Positions 52,059 to 61,853 are shown, counted from the first letter of the stretch. The stretch: DNA of 64,000 nucleotides from Mucilaginibacter saanensis (GCF_014200575.1 NZ_JACHBZ010000008.1:172128-236127); one strand, 5' to 3'. Translations and numbers: made by a program. Notes: a model not told the origin generated them from the letters alone.

Positions 52059-53393
52059 ATGAAAAAAACTATACTTTTTATATTGCTGGCCACGCTTTGC
52101 CTTTTTTTTCAGGTAGCTGCCCAGGATAAACTTACTATCAATTCCCTTAAGATCGGCGATCAGGTGCCGAACCTTGGTATAAATGGTATCATCAATTATC
52201 CTGCTCAAACCGCCAAGATATCAGACTTTAAAAACAAGCTGGTGATCCTGGACTTTATGAATACCTATTGCAGCAGCTGTATTGAGGCATTACCGAGGCT
52301 GGATTCTTTGCAACGCCAATATGTAGGTAAAATCCAAATTTTCATTGTTATCGATGAGCCATTAACACGAGTCAGGTCTTTTCTTAAAAACAATCCGATA
52401 GCTAAAAATATAAAGCTGCCCGTGATCGTCGGAGATAAAACACTAATTAGGCTCTTTCCTCACCAATATGTGTCCCACGAGGCCTGGATCAATAACGGAA
52501 CGGTCAGGGCTATTACAACGGCCCAGTATGTCCAGTCAAAGAACATCGAGGAAATACTAAAACAAGACGCTGTAAATTGGGAATTGAAATCTGATTTTGC
52601 TTTTGATTATCATGCCCCGATCCTCGTAACCAATGAACAGCATGTTCCCGAACAGATCCTTTCTTCCGGTTTGTTTTTCTCTGCCTTAACCGGGCACTTA
52701 AAAGGTGTGGCTACCCGACACACTTATGAAGTTGATAGTCTGAAAAGGCTTGTTAAAATCCATTATATTAATTTCAGCATCGTTGACCTGTATTTGGCCA
52801 CGCTGCCTGATCAGAAAGATTTCCCGGTAAGGCATGTGCAGATCAGGGCAGAACACCCTGAGAACTTCATTTTCCGAAATAACAATACCGGATACCGAGA
52901 TCTCTGGAATAATCAGCATACCTGGTGCTATGAAGGGGTATTTCCGATTGATTTTTCCGAACAGGAAATTAAAAGAAAAATACAAACAGATCTTGATTTC
53001 TACCTGCATTTAAATAATCGTTTTGAAACAGTTAGAACTAAAGTACTCCAGTTAGTTAAAGATTCTACTCATTCAAGTTTGGCTAAGCAGCCCTTCAAAA
53101 TCAGACAGAACGGTAAAGAACTGTTAAACTTCATCACGGTAAGCGATCTACTCAAAAAGCTGAATCATGATTTTGTGAACAGACCGGCAGATAGTGATCT
53201 CTCGCCTGATGAAGTGATCAATGTTGATATCGTTGCGACTGACCTGATGAATAAGTCTGACCTCAACGAGACATTAAAAGCCTACCACCTGACTTTCAAA
53301 AGCGTGGAAAAAGATGTCCGCATGTTCGTGCTTTCAGCGACTAAGAGTCGAGTTCAAATCACCTTAAACCATTCCATTTATGAAAGCAAATAA
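52059..53393 (+). CDS. TlpA-like thioredoxin-domain protein
   Basis: A 444-residue exported protein. Signal peptide 1-21 (FILLATLCLFFQVAAQ). The thioredoxin fold follows (VILDFMNTYCSSCIEALPRL) with the redox pair Cys71-Ser-Ser-Cys74. Residues 200-444 are a poorly known C-terminal domain seen in Bacteroidota TlpA-like proteins. The SusC gene starts 14 bases inside its end, so both are co-translated; the protein probably assists the uptake system in the periplasm. Confidence 0.82.
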   Translation: MKKTILFILLATLCLFFQVAAQDKLTINSLKIGDQVPNLGINGIINYPAQTAKISDFKNKLVILDFMNTYCSSCIEALPRLDSLQRQYVGKIQIFIVIDEPLTRVRSFLKNNPIAKNIKLPVIVGDKTLIRLFPHQYVSHEAWINNGTVRAITTAQYVQSKNIEEILKQDAVNWELKSDFAFDYHAPILVTNEQHVPEQILSSGLFFSALTGHLKGVATRHTYEVDSLKRLVKIHYINFSIVDLYLATLPDQKDFPVRHVQIRAEHPENFIFRNNNTGYRDLWNNQHTWCYEGVFPIDFSEQEIKRKIQTDLDFYLHLNNRFETVRTKVLQLVKDSTHSSLAKQPFKIRQNGKELLNFITVSDLLKKLNHDFVNRPADSDLSPDEVINVDIVATDLMNKSDLNETLKAYHLTFKSVEKDVRMFVLSATKSRVQITLNHSIYESK

Positions 53394-56300
53394 ACGCTCA
53401 TTATTCATATTACTCATTTTCTTCTTTAACGCCAATCTTCTATTCGCGCAGCAGTTAAGTCTTAAAGGAAAAGTTGTTTCCGAAACTGGCATGCCGGTTG
53501 CGGGTGCTACGGTTGTCGTGAAATCCGGGAAGCAGGCAACCACTACTAACCTTAATGGTGAATTTAACTTAGTTCGTATTGCGCCAAATGCCACGCTGAT
53601 CGTGACCTGTATCGGGTATAATATGCAGGAGGCTATTGTTAAAGGCAATGATAGCATGGTCATCAAGCTAAGTCTGCATAACAGCCAGCTTGACGAAGTG
53701 ATCATACAGGCCTATGGTACGACAACCCAACGGAAGAACACAGGGAACATCACCAAAATCACGGCCGCTGAAATAGCAAACCAGCCGGTGTCTAATCCGC
53801 TGGCAGCCCTGGAGGGGCGCGTTCCTGGTGTGAATATTACCCAATCCAGTGGGGTGCCCGGATCATCGTTTAATGTCGAGGTCAGGGGAAGGTCCACTTT
53901 AGATGGTAGTTTATCCCGGAACGATCCCTTAATTGTCATTGATGGTGTTTTCTTTGAAGCAGGTAACCAATCCTATAACCAGCTGCGCTCAGCTGCAAAC
54001 GATAATTTCGGTCATGGGGGTTTAAGTCCTTTGAATAACATCAATCCCAACGATATTGAAAGTATAGAAGTTTTGAAGGATGCGGATGCCACGGCGATCT
54101 ATGGGAGCCGGGGTGCAAACGGGGTACTCCTGATCACCACCAAGAAAGGAAAAGCGGGTAAGACCGTTTTTAATGGCAATGTCTATTCTGGTATTAGCAC
54201 CGTTCCAGGTACAATGAACCTGCTGAACACCCGGCAATATGTTCAGATGCGGAAAGAGGGTTTTAAAAATGATGGCATAACACCAAGCGCCGATCCTGCT
54301 GATCCGGGCTTCGCACCGGACATCATGCTTTGGGATACTACCCGCTATACGGATTTAAAAAAACTGCTGATCGGAAATACGGCCCGTTCCACCGATGTAC
54401 AAGGAACCTTAACAGGAGGCAACCCACTGAATCAATTCCTGATCGGGGGAGGCTACCACCGGGAAACCAACGTTTTTTCCGATGACCTGGCAGATACGCG
54501 GGCTACTCTTCATTTTAGCCTTAATCACAGTTCTGAGAACAGAAAGTTTACTATGGGTTTTTCAGGCGGTTATAGCAATGATAAAAATCAACTCATTGCC
54601 ACAGACCTTACCCAATACATTAACCTACCGCCAAATCTGTTGCTCCGGGACAAAAGCGGTAACCTAGCCTTCCAGGAAGCAGGGGTAAGTTATGCTACGG
54701 TAAATAACATGATCAATCCGCTGGCTATCTTACAACAGACCAATACGGCTATAACGGAAAATTTGTATAGTAACCTGCAATTGAGTTATAAGATACTACC
54801 GTCACTCCTGTTTAAGGTCAGCGCAGGCTATAATACCTTCAAGACAGATGAAGTGTCCATTATCCCGCAAAGTTCCATCGATCCGTACGTTGCCTCTTAT
54901 ACACCGGCATCATCCGCTTTTTCAAACACTTCTCTGAGCAGCTGGATCATCGAACCTCAATTGAGCTATACGAAAAGCATCAGCAAAGGGAGTCTAAATG
55001 TATTGATCGGCGGTACATTCCAGGAGAAAAAAATGAAAAGTAATGTTATCCAGGCGACCAACTTTTCCAGCGACCTGCTCCTGAACAATCCGGCTGCAGC
55101 GGGATTGGTTACCGCCGATATTGAACAGTCCTTATATCATTATGAAGCCGTATTCGGCAGGGTTAACTATGACTGGCAGGGCAAATATATCCTGAATGCA
55201 ACTTTCAGGCGTGACGGCTCCAGCAGGTTTGGCCCGAATAAGCAATTTGCCAATTTCGGTGCTTTCGGTGCTGGCTGGATATTTTCAGATGAGCCGATCA
55301 TTCAGCGACACTTACCGTTTTTAAGCTTTGGAAAGCTGCGGGCAAGCTATGGCATAACCGGGAATGATCAGATCGGTGATTACAATTACCTGAGCCTTTA
55401 CCAGAACACGGGCATCACCTACAATGGGTCGCCTACCTTATCTCCAGCCAAATTGTATAACCCGGATTATCGCTGGCAAACCAATAAAAAGGCGGAGATC
55501 GGCATAGAGTTGGGATGGTTAAGGGACAGGCTGTTTTTTACCGCATCTTATTACCGGGAAAGAAGCAGCAATCAACTGGTCAATTACCCGCTGCCAACGC
55601 AAACCGGCTTCCAAAATGTGGTGATGAATTTACCGGCACTTGTTCAGAACTCAGGTATCGAACTGGTGCTGAACACCAAAAATGTGAACCAAAAGAATTT
55701 CAAATGGACTACATCGCTCAATGCAACGATTCCAAGGAATAAGTTATTATCCTTTCCCGGATTGGCCTCAACCAGTTACAGGAGTATTTATGTAGTAGGG
55801 CAACCGTTGTCTGTTATCTATGGATTTAAGTACCTGGGGGTGAATCCGCAAACGGGTGTCTATAATTTCCAGGATGTCAATAATGACGGAAAGCTGAATG
55901 CTTCCGATTACCAGCCTCTTGGTAACCTTAACCCGAAATATTATGGCGGGGTATCCAACACCATTACCGTACGCCAGTTTCAGCTTGATTTCCTATTTGA
56001 ATTTAAAAAGCAAATGGGGCGGAATTATTTAGCACAGCTATTTAATAATTTCCCCGGAATCGTGGCTAACCAGCCAACTATCGTATTAAACCGCTGGCAG
56101 CAGCCTGGCGATATAAGTACGGTTCAGCAATACACTGCCGGGAATAATCAGGCAGCCATTATCGCGGCAAACACACAACTAAACATATCCAACGGAATCT
56201 ATGGGGATGCTTCCTATATCCGCCTGAAAAATGTCGCGCTTGCTTATCATTTGCCTGAATCCTTTTTAAAGCATTTGGGGATTACAGGAGGAAAAGTTTA

Positions 56301-56421
56301 TATCAATGCCCAGAATGTATTGACCATCACGAAATATAAAGGATTAGATCCTGAGACACAGAATTTCTATGTATTACCACCGCTTCGCACCATTGCGGCA
56401 GGTCTGCAATTATCCTTTTAA
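53380..56421 (+). CDS. SusC/RagA-type TonB-linked outer-membrane protein
   Basis: A 1013-residue receptor. Signal peptide 1-24, carboxypeptidase-like N-terminal domain (LKGKVVSETGMPVAGATVVV), plug (DEVIIQAYGTTTQRKNTGNI and then ALEGRVPGVNITQSSGVPG), NPNDIESIEVLKDADATAIY and GSRGANGVLLITTKKG, then the barrel. These blocks are signatures of SusC/RagA proteins that import oligomers through a SusD lid. The SusD partner follows by ten bases. The substrate is not evident since no hydrolase is nearby. Confidence 0.95.
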   Translation: MKANKRSLFILLIFFFNANLLFAQQLSLKGKVVSETGMPVAGATVVVKSGKQATTTNLNGEFNLVRIAPNATLIVTCIGYNMQEAIVKGNDSMVIKLSLHNSQLDEVIIQAYGTTTQRKNTGNITKITAAEIANQPVSNPLAALEGRVPGVNITQSSGVPGSSFNVEVRGRSTLDGSLSRNDPLIVIDGVFFEAGNQSYNQLRSAANDNFGHGGLSPLNNINPNDIESIEVLKDADATAIYGSRGANGVLLITTKKGKAGKTVFNGNVYSGISTVPGTMNLLNTRQYVQMRKEGFKNDGITPSADPADPGFAPDIMLWDTTRYTDLKKLLIGNTARSTDVQGTLTGGNPLNQFLIGGGYHRETNVFSDDLADTRATLHFSLNHSSENRKFTMGFSGGYSNDKNQLIATDLTQYINLPPNLLLRDKSGNLAFQEAGVSYATVNNMINPLAILQQTNTAITENLYSNLQLSYKILPSLLFKVSAGYNTFKTDEVSIIPQSSIDPYVASYTPASSAFSNTSLSSWIIEPQLSYTKSISKGSLNVLIGGTFQEKKMKSNVIQATNFSSDLLLNNPAAAGLVTADIEQSLYHYEAVFGRVNYDWQGKYILNATFRRDGSSRFGPNKQFANFGAFGAGWIFSDEPIIQRHLPFLSFGKLRASYGITGNDQIGDYNYLSLYQNTGITYNGSPTLSPAKLYNPDYRWQTNKKAEIGIELGWLRDRLFFTASYYRERSSNQLVNYPLPTQTGFQNVVMNLPALVQNSGIELVLNTKNVNQKNFKWTTSLNATIPRNKLLSFPGLASTSYRSIYVVGQPLSVIYGFKYLGVNPQTGVYNFQDVNNDGKLNASDYQPLGNLNPKYYGGVSNTITVRQFQLDFLFEFKKQMGRNYLAQLFNNFPGIVANQPTIVLNRWQQPGDISTVQQYTAGNNQAAIIAANTQLNISNGIYGDASYIRLKNVALAYHLPESFLKHLGITGGKVYINAQNVLTITKYKGLDPETQNFYVLPPLRTIAAGLQLSF

Positions 56422-56431
56422 ATATAAAAAC

Positions 56432-57835
56432 ATGAAAAAAATATTGAATCCTTTTAGCTCTTATCGGAGTAAGCCGCAATTGTGTGCCATTATGATCAGC
56501 GCTGTATGCCTGCTCTTTTCCTGTAAAAAGTTTGTGGAGATCGGAGCGCCGGTAAGTAAGATCGAAACGGCCAGTGTATTTTCCAATGATCAGGCGGCAC
56601 TTTCGGCAGCATTGGGTGTTTATGCAAACATGGGGACTTCGGGTTTAACGATATGTTCTGGTGGCGCAACGTTATACCCCGCATTGAGCGCGGATGAACT
56701 GACTTATACCTCTACCAATACAGAACTGCTTTCTTATCAGCATAATGCTATTATAGCCGACAATGGTACGGGGATTTACGGCAGGCTCTGGTCACCGGCT
56801 TATAAAAATATTTATTACGCAAATGCGGTACTGGAGGGAGTATCGAAATCAGTATCAATATCTGACACGCTTAAAAAACAGCTAAAGGGCGAAATGCTCG
56901 TCGTTCGCGCCTTAAACTATTTTTACCTGGTTAATTTGTTTGGTGACGTGCCGCTTGAATTGTCCACGGATTATAAGGTTAATAATATCATGGTGAGAAC
57001 ACCCGTAAATAAAATTTATGACCACCTTGTCACAGACCTGACCCTTGCCGTTAGTCTATTGCCTGCTTCAAATCCGGCTCAGTTGAATATACTGCCTAAC
57101 AAATGGACAGCATCCGCGCTGTTAGCAAGGGTTTATTTATATCAAAAAGACTGGGCCAATGCAGAAAGCCAGGCTTCAGCAGTCATCGGTTCGGTACAGT
57201 ATCACCTGGAAAATAATTTAAGCAATGTATTTCTGCAGGGTTCAGCGGAAACGATCTGGCAATTGGCGAGTGATTATAGAAATACCAGCGAGGGTAGCAC
57301 ATTTATTCCGTCCGGTTCATCATCCCGTCCGGCTTATGCGATCAACAATTATTTATTATCCGCTTTTGAGAATGGCGATCAAAGGAAAGTGTCCTGGCTG
57401 AAAAAGAATACTGTTAGCGGCGTAGACTATTATTATCCTTATAAATACAAGGTCAGAACGTCTTCACCGATCACTGAGTATTATGTCATATTCAGGCTGG
57501 CAGAACAGTACCTGATCCGGGCGGAGGCCAGGGCACAGCAAAATAATTTAGATGGGGCGAAAGCGGATTTAAACCTGATCCGTTTACGAGCAGGTTTAAC
57601 CGAAACAAATGCTGCTGATCAACCATCATTGCTCAGTGCCGTTGCCGCAGAACGGCAAACAGAACTGTTCTGCGAGTGGGGGCATCGTTTTCTTGATCTC
57701 AAAAGAAACGGGCAGGTCGATCAACTTTTAGGAATTAGAAAAGCACCGGACTGGCAGCCGACCGATGCGGTTTATCCAATTCCTTTAAGCCAAATACAGG
57801 CAAACCCTTACTTAGTACAAAACTCAGGTTATTGA
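56432..57835 (+). CDS. SusD/RagB-type surface lipoprotein
   Basis: About 467 residues. Start at MKKILNPFSSYRSKPQ (the frame opens at 56369, inside SusC, without a plausible signal). A lipobox ends at the Cys of VCLLFSCKK. SusD marks include LKGEMLVVRALNYFYLVNLF, GDVPLEL, ALLARVYLYQKDW and ERQTELFCEWGHRFLDLKR near the end. It caps the SusC channel and binds substrate outside the cell. Confidence 0.94.
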   Translation: MKKILNPFSSYRSKPQLCAIMISAVCLLFSCKKFVEIGAPVSKIETASVFSNDQAALSAALGVYANMGTSGLTICSGGATLYPALSADELTYTSTNTELLSYQHNAIIADNGTGIYGRLWSPAYKNIYYANAVLEGVSKSVSISDTLKKQLKGEMLVVRALNYFYLVNLFGDVPLELSTDYKVNNIMVRTPVNKIYDHLVTDLTLAVSLLPASNPAQLNILPNKWTASALLARVYLYQKDWANAESQASAVIGSVQYHLENNLSNVFLQGSAETIWQLASDYRNTSEGSTFIPSGSSSRPAYAINNYLLSAFENGDQRKVSWLKKNTVSGVDYYYPYKYKVRTSSPITEYYVIFRLAEQYLIRAEARAQQNNLDGAKADLNLIRLRAGLTETNAADQPSLLSAVAAERQTELFCEWGHRFLDLKRNGQVDQLLGIRKAPDWQPTDAVYPIPLSQIQANPYLVQNSGY

Positions 57836-57841
57836 ACAAAC

Positions 57842-57872
57842 AAAAAGCACGACCGGGCAGTCGTGCTTTTTT
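57842..57872 (+). terminator. Terminator of the TlpA-SusC-SusD operon
   Basis: AAAAAGCACGAC pairs with GTCGTGCTTTTTT around CGGGCA, six bases after the SusD stop. Confidence 0.88.
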
Positions 57873-57886
57873 ATTAACGCGAAGGT

Positions 57887-58264
57887 TTAGTTTTGCTTTT
57901 TAAGCGGATCGGCATCACCATGCGCAGATGTTGGAAAACTGGTGATCTGAGTATTAAAACCTCTTACACAATCAGCATCGTTCCCTGGTGTGCAAGGCAA
58001 ATTATCTTCCGCATAAGTAGCATCAACCTTTGCACCGCTATAGGCTTGTGATCCGGCAACGATCTGCCCGCTGCTGTTTACACTGTACCAGTAATAGGTG
58101 CTTAGGTTTTTATGCTTGTTAACGAGATGGCCTTTGCTGGTAAAAGCGCTGAAGCCTAAAGCGGAAACAATTAAAATGGCAGCTACTATAGCCGCGTATT
58201 TGTTTTTTATCGTGTTTTTTATCACGTGTTTTGAACTTTTTATAATAGCAAAAAAGGGCTCCAA
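57887..58264 (-). CDS. Small exported hypothetical protein, DUF6520-like
   Basis: A 125-residue protein. A hydrophobic segment at 25-42 (AAIVAAILIVSALGFSAF) acts as signal or anchor, preceded by a basic stretch. The exported part has WYSVNSSGQIVAGSQAY and LPCTPGNDADCVRGF with two Cys. It resembles small DUF6520-type proteins of Bacteroidota; function unknown. Met residues further in are alternative starts. Confidence 0.65.
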   Translation of the reverse strand: MEPFFAIIKSSKHVIKNTIKNKYAAIVAAILIVSALGFSAFTSKGHLVNKHKNLSTYYWYSVNSSGQIVAGSQAYSGAKVDATYAEDNLPCTPGNDADCVRGFNTQITSFPTSAHGDADPLKKQN

Positions 58265-58340
58265 AAACTTTATATTCGTATAGTTATGTGACGTTTTGCC
58301 TTCAGGCAGGCCTCACCGGAAACTTTTGCGCCCTGGGTGC

Positions 58341-58613
58341 TTATGTTTCCATTTGCCCGAATAGCCCGGCACGGCTATTCGGGTTTTTCGTGAATAGGGC
58401 TTCTTTACGGTCGTGAACACTGGTGTGGGTAATTCTCTTTCGGACGTAAGCATGATTAAAAAGAGGCCGGATGTTGATGGTATAAAACCACAGACATGCT
58501 GCCATGTACCTCTGGATAAAACGGATGCAAAGCGCTGCCATAGCGGCCAGCATGACCTTTGAGTTATAATCCTCTGCCATGTCCCTGATTGTTGCTGCAT
58601 CAAACGTTTTCAT
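58341..58613 (-). CDS. Possible small hypothetical gene
   Basis: A 90-residue frame (MKTFDAATIRDMAEDYNSKV at the start) with an amphipathic N-terminal half and a basic C-terminus. It has no known relatives that I recognise, and another frame (58313-58603) overlaps it fully on the same strand. It is given because the start resembles a natural protein; it may be chance. The remaining bases from 58265 to 59009 hold no other clear feature. Confidence 0.3.
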   Translation of the reverse strand: MKTFDAATIRDMAEDYNSKVMLAAMAALCIRFIQRYMAACLWFYTINIRPLFNHAYVRKRITHTSVHDRKEALFTKNPNSRAGLFGQMET

Positions 58614-59009
58614 CCTTTACATTTTTCTTGTTAATCAACTTAACACCAGCGGCGCAGCCTTGGCGTCACCTGTCCTGGGTTTGTGCACTTTATCGCTGTA
58701 CCCGCGTTCCATGCATCAGCATCCGGTGCCATCTTAACAGTACCGGCCGGATATCCCACTGATAGCAGTTACTTTAGGGGCTGCTATCATGTTGCTGATG
58801 CTCTACCGCCAGGAAATGGCGGCTCGGCTCCCGGTACTCCCATCACATATCTTTGCAACAGTATTGATCGTTGCGTTTAGTAAATCTCGGTATCTGTTTT
58901 CCCCAAAAGCATAAAAAAACAGAGATAATAAGGATGGGAAACCACTAAAAAGGGTAAGTTTTTTTATGCCTGTTTTTGAGAAAAGGAGAGAATGGGCATA
59001 AAACAAGCC

Positions 59010-59966
59010 TTAAAGACTATCTGAAGGCGGGTATCCAAAAAACTTCTTGAACTGTATACGGAAGCTTTGTACATCCTTATAGCCCACTTGACTATATACT
59101 TCATTGGTGGATAGTTGGCCCGTTGCAAACAATTGTTTTGCCCTCTGTAAACGGAGATTGATCAGGAATGCATGTGGTGTGGTGCCAAATTCTTCTTTGA
59201 AGTTTTCGATCAGTGTTTTCTCCGTGACATGAAAAGTCCGGATCAGTGTTTGGTTGCTGAGTTCGGAGTCTGTATAGTTTTTTTCCAGAAAGTTTTTAAC
59301 GCGGTATACCGGTTGCTCCAATTTGATCGAAACCATCTCGTCGTATTGGGCCAGTAACTGTTTGAAGAACCGGAGCAGCTCTGCTTCAATATCAGCTGCC
59401 TTATGATCATTCAGCTCGTATAACTGGAGCAATGTCCGGTAGATCGGTCCTGCTATCGGGCATCGGGGCATATGTCCATATAAAGAATTGCCATTATCGT
59501 GGTCAAAAACAAATGCCTTTAGTTGGGGATATTGGCCGATATCTTTTTTCAGCCACTCCATTCTTGGAGCGATGTAAAAGATACGGTGAATGCCCGGCTG
59601 TAGCTGGCCAATATACTCGCCTGGCTTGTTGAATGTGGCATAGCATGTGCCCTTGTCTGCTTCGGTAATGAGCGTACCATCGGGAGTGGAAAAACGAATG
59701 TGCCCCTCCAGCATGAAAAAAAGAAACAGGGCTGATTCCTCCACCTGGTAACTCAGAGACAACTCCTTGTCCAGTTTAAATTCATACAATTCAATATAAA
59801 ACAGGTAATGGCTATGATACTGGCGAAGTAATGTACCCCCTTCCAGTCGGATCAACTCGGCATCGGTATAGTTTACCGGGTAACGACTGTACCCTGGCGG
59901 TTTTTGACGAATGGGGCTCCGGGAAATAACCGGAGAAGAAAAATATAAGATGATAGGGTTTTTCAT
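59010..59966 (-). CDS. AraC family transcriptional regulator
   Basis: A 318-residue regulator. The N-terminal 200 residues form a cupin-like sensor domain (ESALFLFFMLEGHIRFSTPD); the C-terminal domain has two HTH units (LIRTFHVTEKTLIENFKEEF, then STNEVYSQVGYKDVQSFRIQ and FKKFFGYPPSDSL). It lies after the SusCD cargo and is a good candidate for its regulator. No FecR or sigma factor is present nearby. Confidence 0.88.
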   Translation of the reverse strand: MKNPIILYFSSPVISRSPIRQKPPGYSRYPVNYTDAELIRLEGGTLLRQYHSHYLFYIELYEFKLDKELSLSYQVEESALFLFFMLEGHIRFSTPDGTLITEADKGTCYATFNKPGEYIGQLQPGIHRIFYIAPRMEWLKKDIGQYPQLKAFVFDHDNGNSLYGHMPRCPIAGPIYRTLLQLYELNDHKAADIEAELLRFFKQLLAQYDEMVSIKLEQPVYRVKNFLEKNYTDSELSNQTLIRTFHVTEKTLIENFKEEFGTTPHAFLINLRLQRAKQLFATGQLSTNEVYSQVGYKDVQSFRIQFKKFFGYPPSDSL

Positions 59967-60575
59967 AGGCTTGCTAAAAATCTGGCTGCCTCCTATCTGT
60001 ATCAGGAGTCTGCCTTAGGTGTGTTTAACCATAAATAATTTAATATTCCAATAGCTTATTTAATTAAGTACTAAATAAGCCGCTTAATCTCGGCGTTCTT
60101 TTTATTCAAAAGTGTGACATGCGTAAATATTTTTTTTCGGGTTGAATAAATGCATTTTTTTAATGCGAAAACAGTGGTAAAAGGGTGGTGACTTTTGGGG
60201 GCGAAAAAGGGAGCAAACACCCAATAATTTGCCTGATTATCACTTCAACGCCAACAATTATTGCATAAATCGGCTCTTTTGGGGTTCCTCGAGATGAAAA
60301 AAAGTAAAAAATAGTTACTACCCTTTACCCCTGTAAAAAAATTTCTTCTCTCTATGACAGCAGTTTCATCATAACCGAACCATTTATTCTGATATGTATC
60401 GGGAGAATCTTCCGGCGAAGTATCCTTTTAATTTTCTCCTATTTATCTGTTTTCTCATTTCAGATGATCGTGTACTTATCTTATCTACCCTTTTCTTTGC
60501 AATTTTTAGCTAAAGCGTTAAGACCGTATTTTATCAGATTAAAGTTATGCTCCTGAAAATCTTTTATCAATCGAT

Positions 60576-60662
60576 TACATTACAAAATGAGTTGATCTAC
60601 ATTACAAAAAGGTCGTTCTACCTTAATAAATGGATTAATATACATCACAAATGAAGTTGCTT
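60576..60662 (+). repeat. Degenerate 22-bp tandem repeats
   Basis: Units begin at 60576, 60598, 60619 and 60641 with TACATTACAAAA, TACATTACAAAA, TACCTTAATAAA and TACATCACAAAT. The spacing is 22, 21 and 22 bases. A related array lies before the DUF4143 ATPase at 63136-63201. Confidence 0.6.
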
Positions 60663-60795
60663 TACCTATCCTTTTTTCGCAATTTTTAGCTAAAACGTGA
60701 GTTTTATCCCATCTGGTTAAAGTTATAGTATGGGTGTCTTTTTGTCAATAAACAATGGTTCAGAACGTACTTAACAAATGATAAAATCAACATTG

Positions 60796-60826
60796 CCAAT
60801 TGTTAATTTGATCAATTAACAATTGG
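60796..60826. promoter_or_regulatory. Perfect 13-bp palindrome, candidate operator
   Basis: CCAATTGTTAATT and AATTAACAATTGG flank TGATC. The short spacer and AT-rich arms fit a dimeric DNA-binding protein. Confidence 0.5.
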
Positions 60827-61138
60827 GTTGACTTATTACTTTTCTTATTCGCCGAATATTTTTGCACTTTTTATCATCCCATTATTGGCTATCTGAATAT
60901 TGTTTGTTGACAGAAACCCTACAGAAAAGTCGCTCTCCTAATACCCATAGTATTCAGGACACATTAATACAAAAACACTTTCCGTTTACACCATAAATTT
61001 CAACGATCCGTTCGGGATATGCTAAACGTTTATCGAATAATTTAAAACTTTAACTTATAGGATTTGTCACTGAGAAGTGTGTAGCGATGCTGATTCATCA
61101 GGCCCCGTTATTTGAAAATCTGAATGGTAAAAGAGCGT

Positions 61139-61177
61139 CCAATACTGGTAGTGAGAGAACCAGTATTGGTTTTTTTT
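61139..61177 (+). terminator. Orphan terminator upstream of hipB
   Basis: CCAATACTGGT pairs perfectly with ACCAGTATTGG around nine bases and is followed by eight or more T. No gene on this strand precedes it for 3 kb, so it may end a small RNA or insulate the hip operon. Confidence 0.8.
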
Positions 61178-61192
61178 TAAACTAACCACTAA

Positions 61193-61331
61193 TCCCAATA
61201 GGGTATAAAACAAGCACAAAATTGCCGTATAGTCCCGATAGGGTATAATTATGGCATTAATAGAAGATATGATCCCGATAGGGTATAATTTATAAACTTT
61301 ATTTATATTTGTACCCGAAAGGGTATAAATA
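61193..61331 (+). promoter_or_regulatory. Four HipB-type operators at exact 40-bp spacing, with hip promoter
   Basis: TCCCAATAGGGTATA, TCCCGATAGGGTATA (twice) and ACCCGAAAGGGTATA start at 61193, 61233, 61273 and 61313. Each is a short palindrome (CCC-x4-GGG, with flanking TA). The -7 box TATATTTG (61304-61311) lies just before the fourth copy, which runs into the hipB start, so HipB binding there would block transcription. Confidence 0.8.
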
Positions 61332-61534
61332 TGTTGTCAGAGTATTTGAAGAAAAAAAGGAAATCACTAAATCTCACACAGGAAGACCTGGCATCTAAAG
61401 CGGGAGTCGGACTTAGGGTCGTTCGTGAGATGGAACAGGGAAAACCAACATTGCGGATGGATAAAGTGAATCAGGTGTTGATGTTATTTGGCGCAGAACT
61501 CGGAGTGGTATTAAAAGTAAAAAATGATGAGTAG
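61331..61534 (+). CDS. hipB: HipB-type antitoxin/repressor
   Basis: A 67-residue XRE protein that is almost only a HTH (MLSEYLKKKRKSLNLTQEDL, then ASKAGVGLRVVREMEQGKPT and LRMDKVNQVLMLFG). The Cro/C1 fold and the operator array upstream point to a repressor of its own operon. It overlaps the hipS-like gene by 11 bases. Confidence 0.88.
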   Translation: MLSEYLKKKRKSLNLTQEDLASKAGVGLRVVREMEQGKPTLRMDKVNQVLMLFGAELGVVLKVKNDE

Positions 61535-61850
61535 GAAAGGTTTGGTGTATTTTCAGGACACGCTGGCTGGTGTGCTTGCGGAAACTGATGATGGTTACGA
61601 ATTTACTTACCAGGCTGATTATTTAGAGAATAAGAACGCAAAGCCGGTAAGCTTAACGCTGCCATTGTCAACCCGGAAATATGAAAGTAAAGTATTGTTT
61701 GCTTTTTTCGATGGCTTGATACCGGAAGGTTGGCTGCTGGATTTGGCAACAACACACTGGAAGGTCAAAAGCAATGACCGGTTTGAATTATTACTATTAA
61801 CATGCAGGGATGCAATCGGAGCTGTAACGGTTATTCCCGAAATAGATTAA
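61524..61850 (+). CDS. hipS: HipS-type small subunit (HipA N-terminal domain)
   Basis: A 108-residue stand-alone version of the N-terminal subdomain of HipA (KGLVYFQDTLAGVLAETDDG, then LSTRKYESKVLFAFFDGLIP and EGWLLDLA). In the HipBST systems the same split occurs and this small protein, HipS, is the antitoxin. It lies between hipB and the kinase gene, three bases from the latter. The tail ends with RDAIGAVTVIPE, as in HipA. Confidence 0.85.
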   Translation: MMSRKGLVYFQDTLAGVLAETDDGYEFTYQADYLENKNAKPVSLTLPLSTRKYESKVLFAFFDGLIPEGWLLDLATTHWKVKSNDRFELLLLTCRDAIGAVTVIPEID

Positions 61851-61853
61851 GCT

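Larger units (their letters stand above)
59967..61330. other. 1.36-kb gene-free, repeat-rich stretch
   Basis: No credible ORF in either strand. It contains a 9-bp inverted repeat (GCTTATTTA/TAAATAAGC, 60054-60080), two about 65-bp imperfect direct repeats sharing GCAATTTTTAGCTAAA (from 60499 and from 60679) and a TTAAAGTTAT end, a 22-bp periodic array (60576-60662), a 13-bp palindrome (60796-60826), an orphan terminator (61139-61177) and the HipB operators. It may be a control region or the remains of deleted genes. Confidence 0.6.

Noticed and set aside
58313..58603. 96-residue minus-strand frame overlapping the small gene at 58341-58613
   Set aside because: Trp/Arg-rich and without protein-like order; the other frame starts more naturally.
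61193..61331. CRISPR-like array because of four evenly spaced repeats
   Set aside because: Repeats are only about 15 bases, spacers of 25 bases are AT-rich promoter sequence, no cas genes, and a HipB-type regulator follows; they are operators.
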